A stretch of DNA of 64,000 nucleotides from an uncultured Candidatus Saccharibacteria bacterium (GCA_947087275.1 CAMUBZ010000001.1:79835-143834); one strand, 5' to 3'; counted from the first letter of the stretch, positions 24,764-33,434 are shown. The notes: generated from the sequence alone by a model not told the origin. Made by a program: numbers and translations.

Positions 24764-26005
24764 TTATTTTTCTTTGTAAGTTTTGATGATGTCTCCCAGA
24801 CTCATTTTGGTGCCGTAATTAAGAATGGCGTTGCTATAAATTTTGATGGCGACGTGTGCGATGATGGCGCAAGTGGCAATCAAGATGACGATTGAGAGTA
24901 GAACTTCCCAGCCACTGGCGATACCCATCATAACACGAAGCGGCATGCAAAATGGTGATGAGATAGGCAAAAGTGCGGCGAAAAGGTTGAGATTGCCAGT
25001 GGGATTGGTGAGGGTGAAGTAAGCGAGATAGAAGCCAATCATGGTAATGATGGCGATGGGCGTGTTGGCGGACTGGATGTCTTCGGGTTTGCTAACGGTG
25101 GAGCCAGTGAGGGCGTACATAAGGGCATAGGCAAAATAGCCAAGAATAAAGTAGACAATCATGATGACTGCAAGATATGGCGTGAAACTAGATAGGTCGA
25201 AGAGGTTGCTCAGTAGTTCGCTATCCAAGAACGAGTAAGCACTAATAATGGCGACTACGGCGAACAAAACAATTTGCATGAGGCCGACTAGACCGATACC
25301 GATAGTTTTCCCAAGGACAATGGTACGTGGGCTGGTAGACGTAACCAAGGTCTCCATGATTTTGGATGTCTTTTCGATGGTGATAGAGCTGGAAACTTGG
25401 TAAGCGCAAAAGTAAATTGCAAAGAAAAGTACGCAGGACAACATCATCATGACAAAGATGTTGCCGCCGACTTCTTGAGTTTCGGTTTGCTCGATATTGA
25501 GCTCAAAATTCGGTGAGATTTGTGCAAGTTGATTGGCGGATAAGTCGAGTTTTTGGATTTGGAGACCAACATAGAGGCTGTTTAAAGTATCCAAGACGGC
25601 AGTGGGTGGTGTGGCGGTAGCAGAGTTCTTGACGATATAATTGAGGGTAATGTCCGTTTCTGATTCGCGGTTGATAATGATAGCCGAAGAGACTTCGTCG
25701 TTATTGACCTTGTTTTTGATGTCTTCGGCGTTCAATGTGGAAATGTCGAATTTGTAGCCAAGATTATTGTCACTTTGATTGAGGATTTCTAGTGCGCCAT
25801 TATAAAGATTGTCTGGGTCGGACAGAATCATCGTGTCGCTGAGATCGCCACCACTGATGCTGTTGATAAAATTTGGAATGTTAAATCCGAGGACGATGAG
25901 GACGACGATAATGACTGTAGAAATGCGGAACGACTTGCGACTAAGAATGTCGCGCATGGTAAATTTAATAACAGTGAGAATATCGTGAAAATTATTTGAT
26001 TTCAT
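24764..26005 (-). CDS. ABC-2 type exporter permease (NatB-like)
   Basis: A 413-residue membrane subunit. It has a first helix (about 24-44), a long extracellular domain (about 45-170) and five to six C-terminal helices, with the family signature SSSITIEKTSKIMETLVTS then SPRTIVLGK. This is the NatB/YhaP-type ABC-2 permease arrangement associated with Na+ or drug export; the cargo is unknown. Overlaps the ATPase gene by 14 bases and forms one operon with it, driven by the promoter near 26920. Confidence 0.9.
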   Translation of the reverse strand: MKSNNFHDILTVIKFTMRDILSRKSFRISTVIIVVLIVLGFNIPNFINSISGGDLSDTMILSDPDNLYNGALEILNQSDNNLGYKFDISTLNAEDIKNKVNNDEVSSAIIINRESETDITLNYIVKNSATATPPTAVLDTLNSLYVGLQIQKLDLSANQLAQISPNFELNIEQTETQEVGGNIFVMMMLSCVLFFAIYFCAYQVSSSITIEKTSKIMETLVTSTSPRTIVLGKTIGIGLVGLMQIVLFAVVAIISAYSFLDSELLSNLFDLSSFTPYLAVIMIVYFILGYFAYALMYALTGSTVSKPEDIQSANTPIAIITMIGFYLAYFTLTNPTGNLNLFAALLPISSPFCMPLRVMMGIASGWEVLLSIVILIATCAIIAHVAIKIYSNAILNYGTKMSLGDIIKTYKEK

Positions 26006-26894
26006 TGTTGGCTCCTACCTTTTCAATAAAGATGTCATTGAGAGTTGGTTTCATAATTTCAAATTTGTTGATTTGGACTTTATGATCGACTAATTTTTGT
26101 AATAACTCGTGCGCGGACTTTTCGTCGGTGATTTTGAGCGTGTATTGGTTGTTTTTGGAATTTTCGATTTTAAAGTTTTTGAGATGCTGGTCAATACTTT
26201 CGTTTGTGTCGATTTGGACACGATTGGCAGGGTAGGTGGATTTGATGTCTTTGAGATTCCCTTGCAAAACGGCTTTGCCGCGATTAAGAATGAGAATGTC
26301 GGTACAAAATTCTTCGATTGTGGCCATTTGGTGAGCGGACATAATCACGAATTTGCCTTGGCGTACAAGGTCGATGATAATGTTTTTGAGAATGTCAGTA
26401 TTGACGGGGTCAAGCCCGCTAAATGGTTCGTCCAAAACTACTAAATCTGGATCGTGGATGACGGCGGTCATGAATTGAATTTTTTGTTGGTTGCCTTTGG
26501 AAAGTTTTTCTGCGGGTTGCTCGAGATATTCTTCGACTTTGAGGCGTTTGGCCCATTTTTGGATGGCAGAGGTGGCGGATTCGCGCGACATGCCTTTGAG
26601 TTCAGCGAAGTACATTAGCTGGTCGAAAATTTTGACTTTGGGGTAAACGCCACGTTCTTCGGGCAGGTAGCCGAAATTGACAGTTTTGCGATCGACTGGT
26701 GCGCCATTCCAGGTGATTTCACCACTGTCTTTGGTGATGATACCAAGTAGCATGCGGATGGTAGTAGTTTTGCCAGCACCGTTGGTGCCGAGTAGTCCAT
26801 AGACTCCGGGTTGGTCGAGCGTAAGGGAGATTTTGTCTACCACACGTTTGCCAGCGAAGGTTTTGGAAACATCTTTGAGAATTAAACCAGACAT
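25992..26894 (-). CDS. ABC transporter ATP-binding protein (NatA-like)
   Basis: A 300-residue ATPase subunit. Walker A GTNGAGKTTT (about 36-45), Q-loop region GYLPEERGVYPKV, signature LSKGNQQK (about 134-141), Walker B LVVLDEPFSGLDP (about 152-164) and H-loop SAHQM, then a DUF4162-like C-terminal segment. Pairs with the overlapping ABC-2 permease. AAAGGA precedes the ATG. The promoter carries a 10-C tract between its -35 and -10 elements. Confidence 0.93.
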   Translation of the reverse strand: MSGLILKDVSKTFAGKRVVDKISLTLDQPGVYGLLGTNGAGKTTTIRMLLGIITKDSGEITWNGAPVDRKTVNFGYLPEERGVYPKVKIFDQLMYFAELKGMSRESATSAIQKWAKRLKVEEYLEQPAEKLSKGNQQKIQFMTAVIHDPDLVVLDEPFSGLDPVNTDILKNIIIDLVRQGKFVIMSAHQMATIEEFCTDILILNRGKAVLQGNLKDIKSTYPANRVQIDTNESIDQHLKNFKIENSKNNQYTLKITDEKSAHELLQKLVDHKVQINKFEIMKPTLNDIFIEKVGANNEIK

Positions 26895-26918
26895 AAAATC
26901 CTTTCTGTATTTATGTTC

Positions 26919-26949
26919 ATTATATCATGGGGGGGGGGCGTTTTTACAA
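26919..26949 (-). promoter_or_regulatory. ABC exporter promoter with a C10 homopolymer in the spacer
   Basis: Minus strand: TTGTAA (26944-26949), AAACG, ten C (26929-26938), ATGA, TATAAT (26919-26924). The spacer is 19 bases, two longer than ideal, and more than half of it is a homopolymer prone to slippage. Loss of two C would give the optimal 17. Confidence 0.65.
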
Positions 26950-26951
26950 GA

Positions 26952-27713
26952 CTAATCTAAGTCGATACCACGCTTCAGTAAATGCGCATTGAGCGTGTAG
27001 AGTCCGGCGATGTAAACTGCGTAGACAATGGCGCCGGCGGTGAGCAAGTTCTGCATAATATTGAGGTCTGGAATAATGGTGCTGCTGTCGAAAAGCCAGG
27101 ATAAATTGCTGTCAAAACAGCTCCAGATAAAGGCAAGGACAATGGTAAGAACATTTGCTATGACAAAGATGCCAAAGCCAAAGACCACAGAGAGTGCAAT
27201 TTTGTTGTAGTTAAATTTGTGCCCGATGATTACTCCGCTAATGCCACATTGCATGACAAAAACGATTTCGAGATAAAAGACGAGGATGATTTGAAAGGTA
27301 AGAGCGAGGCTATTGTTGATGAAATCAGGAAGATTGAGCGCTGCGCCATAAGCCAAGACGATAGCGATGACGCCAATAATGACTATGGTGAGGCTAGTGA
27401 TGAGCGCAGTGAGAAATTTGGAAAGGAGTAGGGTATTGCGCGAAACTGGTAGAGTATTCATGAGATAGCCACGGTCGCCGTAAAGGTTTTGGCGGAAATA
27501 GGCCCAAATATTCATGGCATTGTTGATGATAGCACCAAGGCTAAAACCGACAGTGGTGCCGCGGAAAAACTCGCGACAGAAGAAAGTGAAACCGTTGGTG
27601 TCGATGGCGTCGAAGTAATGAGATAGAAACATGCTGACAATGACGATACCGTAGAAGATGCTTAATGGTTTGTAGATGGCTTTGAGGTCGTATTTTAATA
27701 ATTTTCCTAACAT
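26952..27713 (-). CDS. ABC-2 type membrane subunit of the GntR-linked transporter
   Basis: A 253-residue membrane protein with six hydrophobic helices, starting MLGKLLKYDLKAIYKP, the usual beginning of ABC-2 permeases in YtrA-type operons. Start at ATG 27713: GAAAGGG sits just upstream; the frame opens five codons earlier, overlapping the ATPase stop. Third gene of the operon gntR-ATPase-permease. Substrate unknown. Confidence 0.85.
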   Translation of the reverse strand: MLGKLLKYDLKAIYKPLSIFYGIVIVSMFLSHYFDAIDTNGFTFFCREFFRGTTVGFSLGAIINNAMNIWAYFRQNLYGDRGYLMNTLPVSRNTLLLSKFLTALITSLTIVIIGVIAIVLAYGAALNLPDFINNSLALTFQIILVFYLEIVFVMQCGISGVIIGHKFNYNKIALSVVFGFGIFVIANVLTIVLAFIWSCFDSNLSWLFDSSTIIPDLNIMQNLLTAGAIVYAVYIAGLYTLNAHLLKRGIDLD

Positions 27714-27727
27714 AATTCCCTTTCTCA

Positions 27728-28450
27728 TTATTTAATATTGGCTTTAAAAGTTTGGCGAAAAATTTCGTCGATGGAGGTGTGATGTTGGTCACGTAAATTA
27801 TCAGCGCTGTCTTCAAGGACGATTTTGCCTTGGTCGATAAAAATGACTTCGTCCAAAATACGTTCGATGTCCGCGATGAGGTGGGTGGAAATAAGTACGC
27901 TCGAGCCAGCGCAGAAATTGGAAAGGATAGTGTCGAGAATGTAGTCACGAGTGGCGGGGTCGATGCCGCCGAGTGGTTCGTCCAAAATATAAAGTTTGGC
28001 ATTGCGGCTCATGACGAGAATGAGTTGCAGTTTTTCTTGCATGCCTTTGCTCATTTTGGTGATTCTAGAATCTGGGTCAAGGTTGAGTTCTTGGACTAAC
28101 TGTTCGGCTTTTGTTGGGTCGAAATCGGCATAAAATTCACTGAAGAACTTGATGGATTGACGAATAGTCATAGTTTTGTCGAGATAGGTACGTTCGGGGA
28201 GATAAGAAATGATGTTTTTGCTGTGAATACCAACAGACTGATTGTCAATTAGGATTTCGCCAGACGATGGTGTGACAAGGCCGTTAATGATTTTGATAAG
28301 GGTACTTTTGCCGGCGCCATTGCGTCCGAGTAGGCCAATGATTTTGCCCTCGGGAATAGTTAAGTTGATATTATTGAGAATGGTATGACCACTAAACGAT
28401 TTGCTGAGATTCTTGCATTTGACGATGGTTTTGGTGCGAGATTTGCTCAT
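27728..28450 (-). CDS. ABC transporter ATP-binding protein (YtrB-like)
   Basis: A 240-residue ATPase. Walker A GRNGAGKSTL (about 41-50), signature MSKGMQEKLQ (about 133-142), Walker B LYILDEPLGGIDP (about 153-165) and H-loop STHLI. Start overlaps the gntR stop by four bases. Works with the membrane protein at 26952-27713; similar operons in Firmicutes respond to cell-wall stress, which is only an analogy here. Confidence 0.93.
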   Translation of the reverse strand: MSKSRTKTIVKCKNLSKSFSGHTILNNINLTIPEGKIIGLLGRNGAGKSTLIKIINGLVTPSSGEILIDNQSVGIHSKNIISYLPERTYLDKTMTIRQSIKFFSEFYADFDPTKAEQLVQELNLDPDSRITKMSKGMQEKLQLILVMSRNAKLYILDEPLGGIDPATRDYILDTILSNFCAGSSVLISTHLIADIERILDEVIFIDQGKIVLEDSADNLRDQHHTSIDEIFRQTFKANIK

Positions 28451-28815
28451 AATTTTTTACCTCCTTTGGATAAAATTTTTAAAATTGTGGGTTGGTCGAT
28501 GCCGAGGGATTGCATTTCGGCGAGAAAAGTTTGAATTTTGCTGGTGGCGAATTTCTCGCGATGTTTTTGTAGCCGTTTGCGGTCGGTGGTGACGAATTTG
28601 CCGTTGGTACGTTCGGTGTAGATGAGTTTGAGATCTTCGAGTTCGGTGAGCGCGCGTTGCATGGTGTTGGGATTGACTTTGGCTGCTAGCGCTAAATCGC
28701 GCACGGAGGGGAGACGCTCGCCGGGTGGAACCTTGCCTGAGATAATATATAGTTCAAGTTGTTCAACAAGCTGGATGTAGATGGGGCGATTGCTATCAAA
28801 TTTGAAATTTATCAT
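28447..28815 (-). CDS. GntR family regulator, YtrA subfamily
   Basis: A 122-residue regulator. The winged helix (about 1-72) has PIYIQLVEQLELYIISGKVP, PGERLPSVRDLA and NPNTMQRALTELE, followed by the short effector-free helical tail typical of YtrA. It heads the ABC operon. Its ATG lies inside a perfect 26-base palindrome (28813-28838) that overlaps the promoter, so autorepression is the natural model. Confidence 0.93.
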   Translation of the reverse strand: MINFKFDSNRPIYIQLVEQLELYIISGKVPPGERLPSVRDLALAAKVNPNTMQRALTELEDLKLIYTERTNGKFVTTDRKRLQKHREKFATSKIQTFLAEMQSLGIDQPTILKILSKGGKKL

Positions 28816-28838
28816 TGTATTATTTCCTTAATACAATG
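28813..28838. promoter_or_regulatory. Putative YtrA/GntR operator
   Basis: Perfect 10-base arms CATTGTATTA and TAATACAATG separated by TTTCCT. It covers the start codon, the ribosome site and part of the -10 box of the gntR operon. Confidence 0.75.
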
Positions 28839-28864
28839 ATATGGTGTAATGAACGGCTTGTCAA
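28836..28864 (-). promoter_or_regulatory. Promoter of the gntR-ABC operon
   Basis: Minus strand: consensus TTGACA (28859-28864), 17-base spacer, TATCAT (28836-28841). The operator palindrome overlaps the -10 box. Confidence 0.75.
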
Positions 28865-28904
28865 GGACTTTTTAGAATAAACATAAGCGTGGTATAATAC
28901 AGTC

Positions 28905-29450
28905 ATGAATGCATGGATGATAATTTTAATCGAAGGCTTGGCAATTTCGATGCTAGGCTCAATTCTGCACTTTACTTATGCGTGGAGTGGACGGAACAAA
29001 TTTGTGGCGATTTTTTCGGCGGTAAATGAGAGCACTTGGGAACATATAAAGTTGGCGTTATCGGGAATTTTTGTGTGCACGCTGGTTGATGTGTGGTGGC
29101 TAGGTGATAATCCAAATTATTGGTTCGCGAAGAGTATGTCTTTCTTGGTGCCAGTGTTGGTAATCCCGGTGCTATTTTATGGTTATCGGGCGGTTTTGAA
29201 AGTAAAATCATGCTTGCCGATTGATATTACTATTTTCTTTATTGCGAGTTTTGCAAGTAGTGCGGCGTTTGTAGGGATGCTAGAGTTGGCGCCGATGGGT
29301 GAGGCGGGCGAAATTGCGAGTATGATTATTAGTGTGATTGTACTGACGATGTATCTATCTTTGACGCAGTTTCCGTTACATAATTTCTTGTTTCGCGACC
29401 CGATCACGGGTAAGTATGGCTACGATGGTCACCGTATTAGAAAGATTTGA
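28905..29450 (+). CDS. DUF6512-like multi-pass membrane protein
   Basis: A 181-residue membrane protein with about five helices and the recognisable GSILHFTYAWSG, VAIFSAVNESTWEHIKLA segment of DUF6512-like proteins. Function unknown. TATAAT lies exactly six bases before the ATG, so the transcript should be leaderless. It is followed by a strong hairpin shared with the convergent GNAT cassette. Confidence 0.75.
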   Translation: MNAWMIILIEGLAISMLGSILHFTYAWSGRNKFVAIFSAVNESTWEHIKLALSGIFVCTLVDVWWLGDNPNYWFAKSMSFLVPVLVIPVLFYGYRAVLKVKSCLPIDITIFFIASFASSAAFVGMLELAPMGEAGEIASMIISVIVLTMYLSLTQFPLHNFLFRDPITGKYGYDGHRIRKI

Positions 29451-29452
29451 AC

Positions 29453-29485
29453 AAAAATGGCCGTCACGATGTTGCTGTGACGGCC
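29453..29485. terminator. Intrinsic terminator between convergent genes
   Basis: GGCCGTCAC (29459-29467) and GTGACGGCC (29477-29485) form a perfect 9-bp stem. The minus-strand continuation is ATTTTTGTT, so it chiefly terminates the GNAT cassette gene. Confidence 0.85.
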
Positions 29486-29512
29486 GAAATATAGTTGATA
29501 GTTACATGCTGG

Positions 29513-30136
29513 TTATCTGATATTGTTCTCCAGCGTATAAATTTCCACCTCCGGCTCTCCCGGACGATTAAAACCGTAGCTCTTGCTGATAATTTCAAAG
29601 CCCATAGATTTGTATAATTTTAAGGCTTTGGTATTTTCAACCAGACAGTCTAACCGAATCGTGGAAATATTGTTGTTGCGCATGCGCTCAATATAACTAC
29701 CGAGCAATTCTGAAGCAATACTTTTGTTTCTCAGGAGCGGGTCTACGCACAGGCCGATAATCATGGCGGTGTCTTCCGGGATGCTTTGACGCTCGGCAAC
29801 TACCTTGGAAAGGTAGTTTTTGAAGACAAATTGTGACCGCTTGTCTTCAAAAACTGAGTAGTCAAACTTTACATTGGTTCTTGCGTCCAGTGATACCAAG
29901 ACACCCAGAGGATTAGTATGGCCATACCTTCTTGCAACGTAAATATTGCGATGAAAGAAAATAAAGCCTTTTGCACACATCCACGGAACGATTAAGTCCG
30001 CGAATTCTTTGTCGGTATCACGCCAAGCCGGATAGATATGCTCGTCAGTACCGTAAATAAGTTGTGCTACCTGCTGAAGATGTTCGGCGCCCTTTCCTGC
30101 TCGATTAAAAGTGAGTTCAGATGCACTAAATGCCAT
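29513..30136 (-). CDS. GNAT family N-acetyltransferase, cassette gene 3
   Basis: A 207-residue acetyltransferase. The acetyl-CoA region is MIIGLCVDPLLRNKSIASEL (Arg/Gln-x-x-Gly loop modified to RNKSIA), followed by TIRLDCLVENTKALKLYKSM and GFEIISKSYGF, typical of GNATs. Acceptor unknown. Start at ATG 30136 (GGAGG six to seven bases upstream); the frame continues 21 codons into the leader without a ribosome site. It has its own promoter (30211-30239), a leader with an 8-bp hairpin (GGTGCGTA/TACGCGCC) and its own terminator. Confidence 0.85.
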   Translation of the reverse strand: MAFSASELTFNRAGKGAEHLQQVAQLIYGTDEHIYPAWRDTDKEFADLIVPWMCAKGFIFFHRNIYVARRYGHTNPLGVLVSLDARTNVKFDYSVFEDKRSQFVFKNYLSKVVAERQSIPEDTAMIIGLCVDPLLRNKSIASELLGSYIERMRNNNISTIRLDCLVENTKALKLYKSMGFEIISKSYGFNRPGEPEVEIYTLENNIR

Positions 30137-30210
30137 ATGGTTACCTCCATAAATAAAAGATTTGGCGCGTAAAACTATCAAAATTGATAATGTACGCACC
30201 CTGTTCTTTC

Positions 30211-30239
30211 ATTATAGCACAGTATATCAAAAAAGTCAA
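30211..30239 (-). promoter_or_regulatory. Promoter of cassette gene 3
   Basis: Minus strand: TTGACT (30234-30239), T-rich 17-base spacer ending CTGTGC, TATAAT (30211-30216). Same plan as at 4148, 61958 and 63690. Confidence 0.9.
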
Positions 30240-30278
30240 CTGTTTTAGTGAAAAACAGTTGACTTGAGGATGATAAGA

Positions 30279-31265
30279 TTATTTATCCCAGTCGAAACCT
30301 TCACCAAAGTGACCGTAACGAGCGGTGGGCTCGTAGATTGGGCGTTTGAGATCAAGGGCTTTGATGATTCCCTGCGGGGTGAGGTCGTAGCCGGTGATCT
30401 CTTCGGCTTGGCCGTCGATGATGACAGTACGCTCGAGCGGGTCGGCGTGGCCAATAGCATAGGCGAGGCGAACAAAGACTTCTTTGGCCTGGCGTTTGCG
30501 GAGATAGTCGACGGCGATACGACGAGCCATGTAGGCGGCAGAACGGTCGACTTTGCTTGGGTCTTTGCCGGAGAAAGCGCCACCGCCAATTGGAATGCGT
30601 GGGCCGTAGTTATCAACGATGAGTTTGCGACCAGTGAGACCAGTGTCGGCTTCGAACCCGCCTTGGTGCCAATCGCCAGCAGGGTTGAGATGAAGTTCAA
30701 TCTCGCCGACTTCTGGATCAGCTTCAAGGTGTTGGTCGGTAATAAATTGTTCGACGAGGGACTTGAGTTCGTCGCGGCTCGTGTTTTGGAAACTGGCGAC
30801 GATTGAACTGACATAAGGGCCGTGCAGGGTGACTTGAGTCTTGCCGTCATAAGGATGCTTGGCATAGATAAACTGATTGAGGCGGCGCGAAAGGATAACT
30901 TCGCGGGGGAGCATTTCGGGGGTTTCGGCGGTGGCATAGCCGATCATGATGCCTTGGTCGCCAGCGCCGCCGACATCGACGCCTTGGGCGATTTCGGGGC
31001 TTTGCTGGACGAGATTGGACATAACCTTCATTTGATCGCCAGCAATGCGATGAACAATGGCGTCGATATTAATATCCGTGGCGGTGGAAGTGACTTCGCC
31101 GGTGACGAAGACTTGGCCATGACCGCCACACACTTCCACTGCCACGCGAGCGTTGGGATCTTGTGTGAGATAAGCATCTAATACGGCGTCTGAAATTTGA
31201 TCACAGAGTTTATCTGGGTGCCCGGGCGAGACGCTTTCGGCCGTGCGATAAAAATTATTTTCCAT
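30279..31265 (-). CDS. metK: S-adenosylmethionine synthetase, compact form
   Basis: A 328-residue enzyme making S-adenosylmethionine from methionine and ATP. Key motifs are intact: SPGHPDKLCDQISDAVLDA (ATP site), GAGDQGIMIGYA, GGGAFSGKDPSKVDRSAAY and a C-terminal PIYEPTARYGHFG. The usual length is about 380-400 residues; the missing length comes from the central domain and the tail. TATACT lies exactly six bases before the ATG. The promoter is half of an inverted repeat whose other half serves the divergent glycosyltransferase gene. Confidence 0.95.
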   Translation of the reverse strand: MENNFYRTAESVSPGHPDKLCDQISDAVLDAYLTQDPNARVAVEVCGGHGQVFVTGEVTSTATDINIDAIVHRIAGDQMKVMSNLVQQSPEIAQGVDVGGAGDQGIMIGYATAETPEMLPREVILSRRLNQFIYAKHPYDGKTQVTLHGPYVSSIVASFQNTSRDELKSLVEQFITDQHLEADPEVGEIELHLNPAGDWHQGGFEADTGLTGRKLIVDNYGPRIPIGGGAFSGKDPSKVDRSAAYMARRIAVDYLRKRQAKEVFVRLAYAIGHADPLERTVIIDGQAEEITGYDLTPQGIIKALDLKRPIYEPTARYGHFGEGFDWDK

Positions 31266-31269
31266 AATA

Positions 31270-31388
31270 CTAGTATAGCATATTTAGTATTTCTAACGCC
31301 ATCCGGTGAGTCTCTCCTCATCTAAAGAATCGGACCCGGCTCAGCCGAGAAATGATGGCTTATAGAAACACTAAATATGCTATACTAG
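31270..31388. repeat. Mirror-image divergent promoters in a 26-bp inverted repeat
   Basis: 31270-31295 and 31363-31388 are inverted copies matching at 25 of 26 bases. Each contains a TGCTATACT extended -10 box, and each box is six bases from a start codon (metK on the minus strand, glycosyltransferase on the plus). Inside, GCCATC (31298-31303) and GATGGC (31354-31359) extend the symmetry. The 119-base unit resembles a small terminal-inverted-repeat element. Confidence 0.7.
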
Positions 31389-31392
31389 AATC

Positions 31393-32610
31393 ATGAAAAT
31401 CGCGATTTTTACGGATATTTATGCGCCATGGGGATCGGGCGGAATTGCGTCGTCAATCAAGGCGCAGAAAATGGAACTCGAAAAATTAGGCCACGAAGTG
31501 ACGGTGTTTTGCCCAGGTTTTGACGCGCGCGAGAAAAACGTTGTGAACGTGCCGAGCCATCGCTGGTTACGGATTAATAAATCCGTAGTTTCCAAGCGTC
31601 CGACGGTAGTGGAAGAGTTTGTGTTACAGAAGTTCCCAGATTTTGCGGAATTTGATGTGGTGCATGTGCACTATGAAGCAAGTTGTAGTTTGGCGGGGGT
31701 GCGGTTGGCGCGACGGTTTGGTTTGCCACTGGTACAGACGATGCACGGGCGCGAGGATATGGCGATTGCGATTAATATTCCACATCCATGGAAATATATT
31801 ACAGCGAGTTTGATGAATCACATGCACGCTAAATATTTACCACATCGGCTGAAAATTAAGCGAGATAAATTCCAGGCACTGACGCGGGCGCGAGCAAAAA
31901 TGTGGGAGTTGATGGTGAATCAAGCAAATTATGCGGATGTGATGATTGTGCCGTCAAACCATTTTGCACGGAAGTTGGAACATTATGGCGTGACACGACC
32001 GTTTGTGCAGGTTTCGAATGGGGTGTCGGCGGAACTGGTGCAAGAAGAATTTGCACAACGGAAGTTGGAAGAGGGCGCGGTGCTGAAAATGATTTGGAAT
32101 TCGCGCTTATCACACGAGAAGCGAATTTTGCCGTTCTTGCAGGCTGTGGCGATGTTGAAGCGACCATATTTGCTATATGTGTATGGTGACGGCAATGATA
32201 TGAAAGCGGCGAAAAGGTATGCTAAAAAGCACGATTTGAAAGTGAAGTTTTATGGTATGCAGAGACGCGAGAAAATTATGCGAACGATGGCAGAGGCTCA
32301 CCTAAGTATTTTGGCATCGTACAATTTTGATAACCAGCCGATGACTTTGCTGGAAGCAGAAGCCACGGGCTTGCCGGTGTTTTTCTGTGATCCAAATATG
32401 CTAGAAATTGTGCCGAGCGAAAGTTATATTATCGCGGGTGGACCAGAGCCAGTAGCAATGGCGATTGCGTTGGACAACTTTGAAAGCGCGACGATTGCCA
32501 AAATGAGCAAGCAGATGCTAAAGCATCGGGCGGAAGTGCTACAAGAGGCACAAATTGCGGATTTGCTGGGGGCTTATGAAATGGCGACGCAGAAACGTCC
32601 GCAAGATTAG
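31393..32610 (+). CDS. Glycosyltransferase family 4
   Basis: A 405-residue GT-B glycosyltransferase. The N-terminal acceptor domain starts MKIAIFTDIYAPWGSGGIAS; the C-terminal donor domain has MIWNSRLSHEKRILPFLQAV and the family E-x7-E region FDNQPMTLLEAEATGLPVFF. Likely builds membrane glycolipids or surface glycans; donor and acceptor are unknown. TATACT six bases before the ATG, so leaderless. Its stop overlaps that of the convergent gene by four bases. Confidence 0.88.
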   Translation: MKIAIFTDIYAPWGSGGIASSIKAQKMELEKLGHEVTVFCPGFDAREKNVVNVPSHRWLRINKSVVSKRPTVVEEFVLQKFPDFAEFDVVHVHYEASCSLAGVRLARRFGLPLVQTMHGREDMAIAINIPHPWKYITASLMNHMHAKYLPHRLKIKRDKFQALTRARAKMWELMVNQANYADVMIVPSNHFARKLEHYGVTRPFVQVSNGVSAELVQEEFAQRKLEEGAVLKMIWNSRLSHEKRILPFLQAVAMLKRPYLLYVYGDGNDMKAAKRYAKKHDLKVKFYGMQRREKIMRTMAEAHLSILASYNFDNQPMTLLEAEATGLPVFFCDPNMLEIVPSESYIIAGGPEPVAMAIALDNFESATIAKMSKQMLKHRAEVLQEAQIADLLGAYEMATQKRPQD

Positions 32611-33434
32611 TGCATGAGAATTGCAGCAGTCGTAGCAGCGAAGTTTTGTTTGGGGTTGTAGAGATTGAGAGCGGTGACACGAGCGGCAAGCTGACCGGAC
32701 CATAACGAAATTGGCGAATAATCAGTATCGACAAGATGGGTGGTGGAAACTTCTCCGCCCTGAGCGACAATGATATTGTCTTGATGGAAAGTGAGCAAAG
32801 TGGCAGGATAAGTGAGAGTAAACTTGTGTAAAGTCTCGAGCGTAGGAATGAGAGGCTGAGATAAGAGAATCATGCGTGGATAATAAATTGCGCGGAAAAG
32901 TTTTTGCAGTTGCGCCATGGAAGCAATAATGATAGTGTTGGGGCGGCTCAGCCAACGGCCAGCCTCGGAGGCGAGCAAGTCGATACTGTCGCGAGCTAGG
33001 ACTAATAAATTGGGCAGAGTTTCGTCTTGCGGCATAGAACTCGCGATGGCGTCGGAAAGAGCGACGGCGGTGGCGGAATTGCGAGAGAGATCGCCAATGA
33101 TAAGGGTGGCACCTGGGCTGGAGACGGCAAGTTCGAGTTGACGAGATTTGGCAAAAGAGCCACTTTCGGTGGAGGGGAGAAAATCAAGGTTAGGCAGGGG
33201 CGGAAGTTTGCCACGCAAAGCATCGGGCAAAACAGTAGTGAGAGTTTTGATGGGAAAAGTTTGGTTGATGAATTCGGAAATACGTACGACGGTGGAGAAA
33301 TTTTGGCTATTGCCGCCCACAACGGCGATGTGGCCAGTTTTTTGCTCTGGTATATTCCAAAGTAAATTATCAAAAAGGGGCTGAGATTGTTTGTGCCAGT
33401 AGGATAAGTCGGAACTGATATTTGCGAAGGCCAT
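32607..33434 (-). CDS. YjeF C-terminal/ribokinase-fold-like protein (tentative)
   Basis: A 275-residue protein. The stretch GHIAVVGGNSQNFSTVVRIS (about 32-51) and TLIIGDLSRNSATAVALSDA resemble ADP-dependent NAD(P)H-hydrate dehydratase or ribokinase folds, but the catalytic GxGxD-type site is not obvious, so the function is unsure. I start at ATG 33434, two bases beyond the stop of xth; the frame runs 44 codons further upstream, fully inside xth. Confidence 0.55.
   Translation of the reverse strand: MAFANISSDLSYWHKQSQPLFDNLLWNIPEQKTGHIAVVGGNSQNFSTVVRISEFINQTFPIKTLTTVLPDALRGKLPPLPNLDFLPSTESGSFAKSRQLELAVSSPGATLIIGDLSRNSATAVALSDAIASSMPQDETLPNLLVLARDSIDLLASEAGRWLSRPNTIIIASMAQLQKLFRAIYYPRMILLSQPLIPTLETLHKFTLTYPATLLTFHQDNIIVAQGGEVSTTHLVDTDYSPISLWSGQLAARVTALNLYNPKQNFAATTAAILMH

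Noticed and set aside
31296..31362. SAM riboswitch upstream of metK
   Set aside because: The region lies upstream of the metK -10 box, which is six bases from the ATG, so it would not be transcribed with metK. No recognisable SAM-I/II core was seen.
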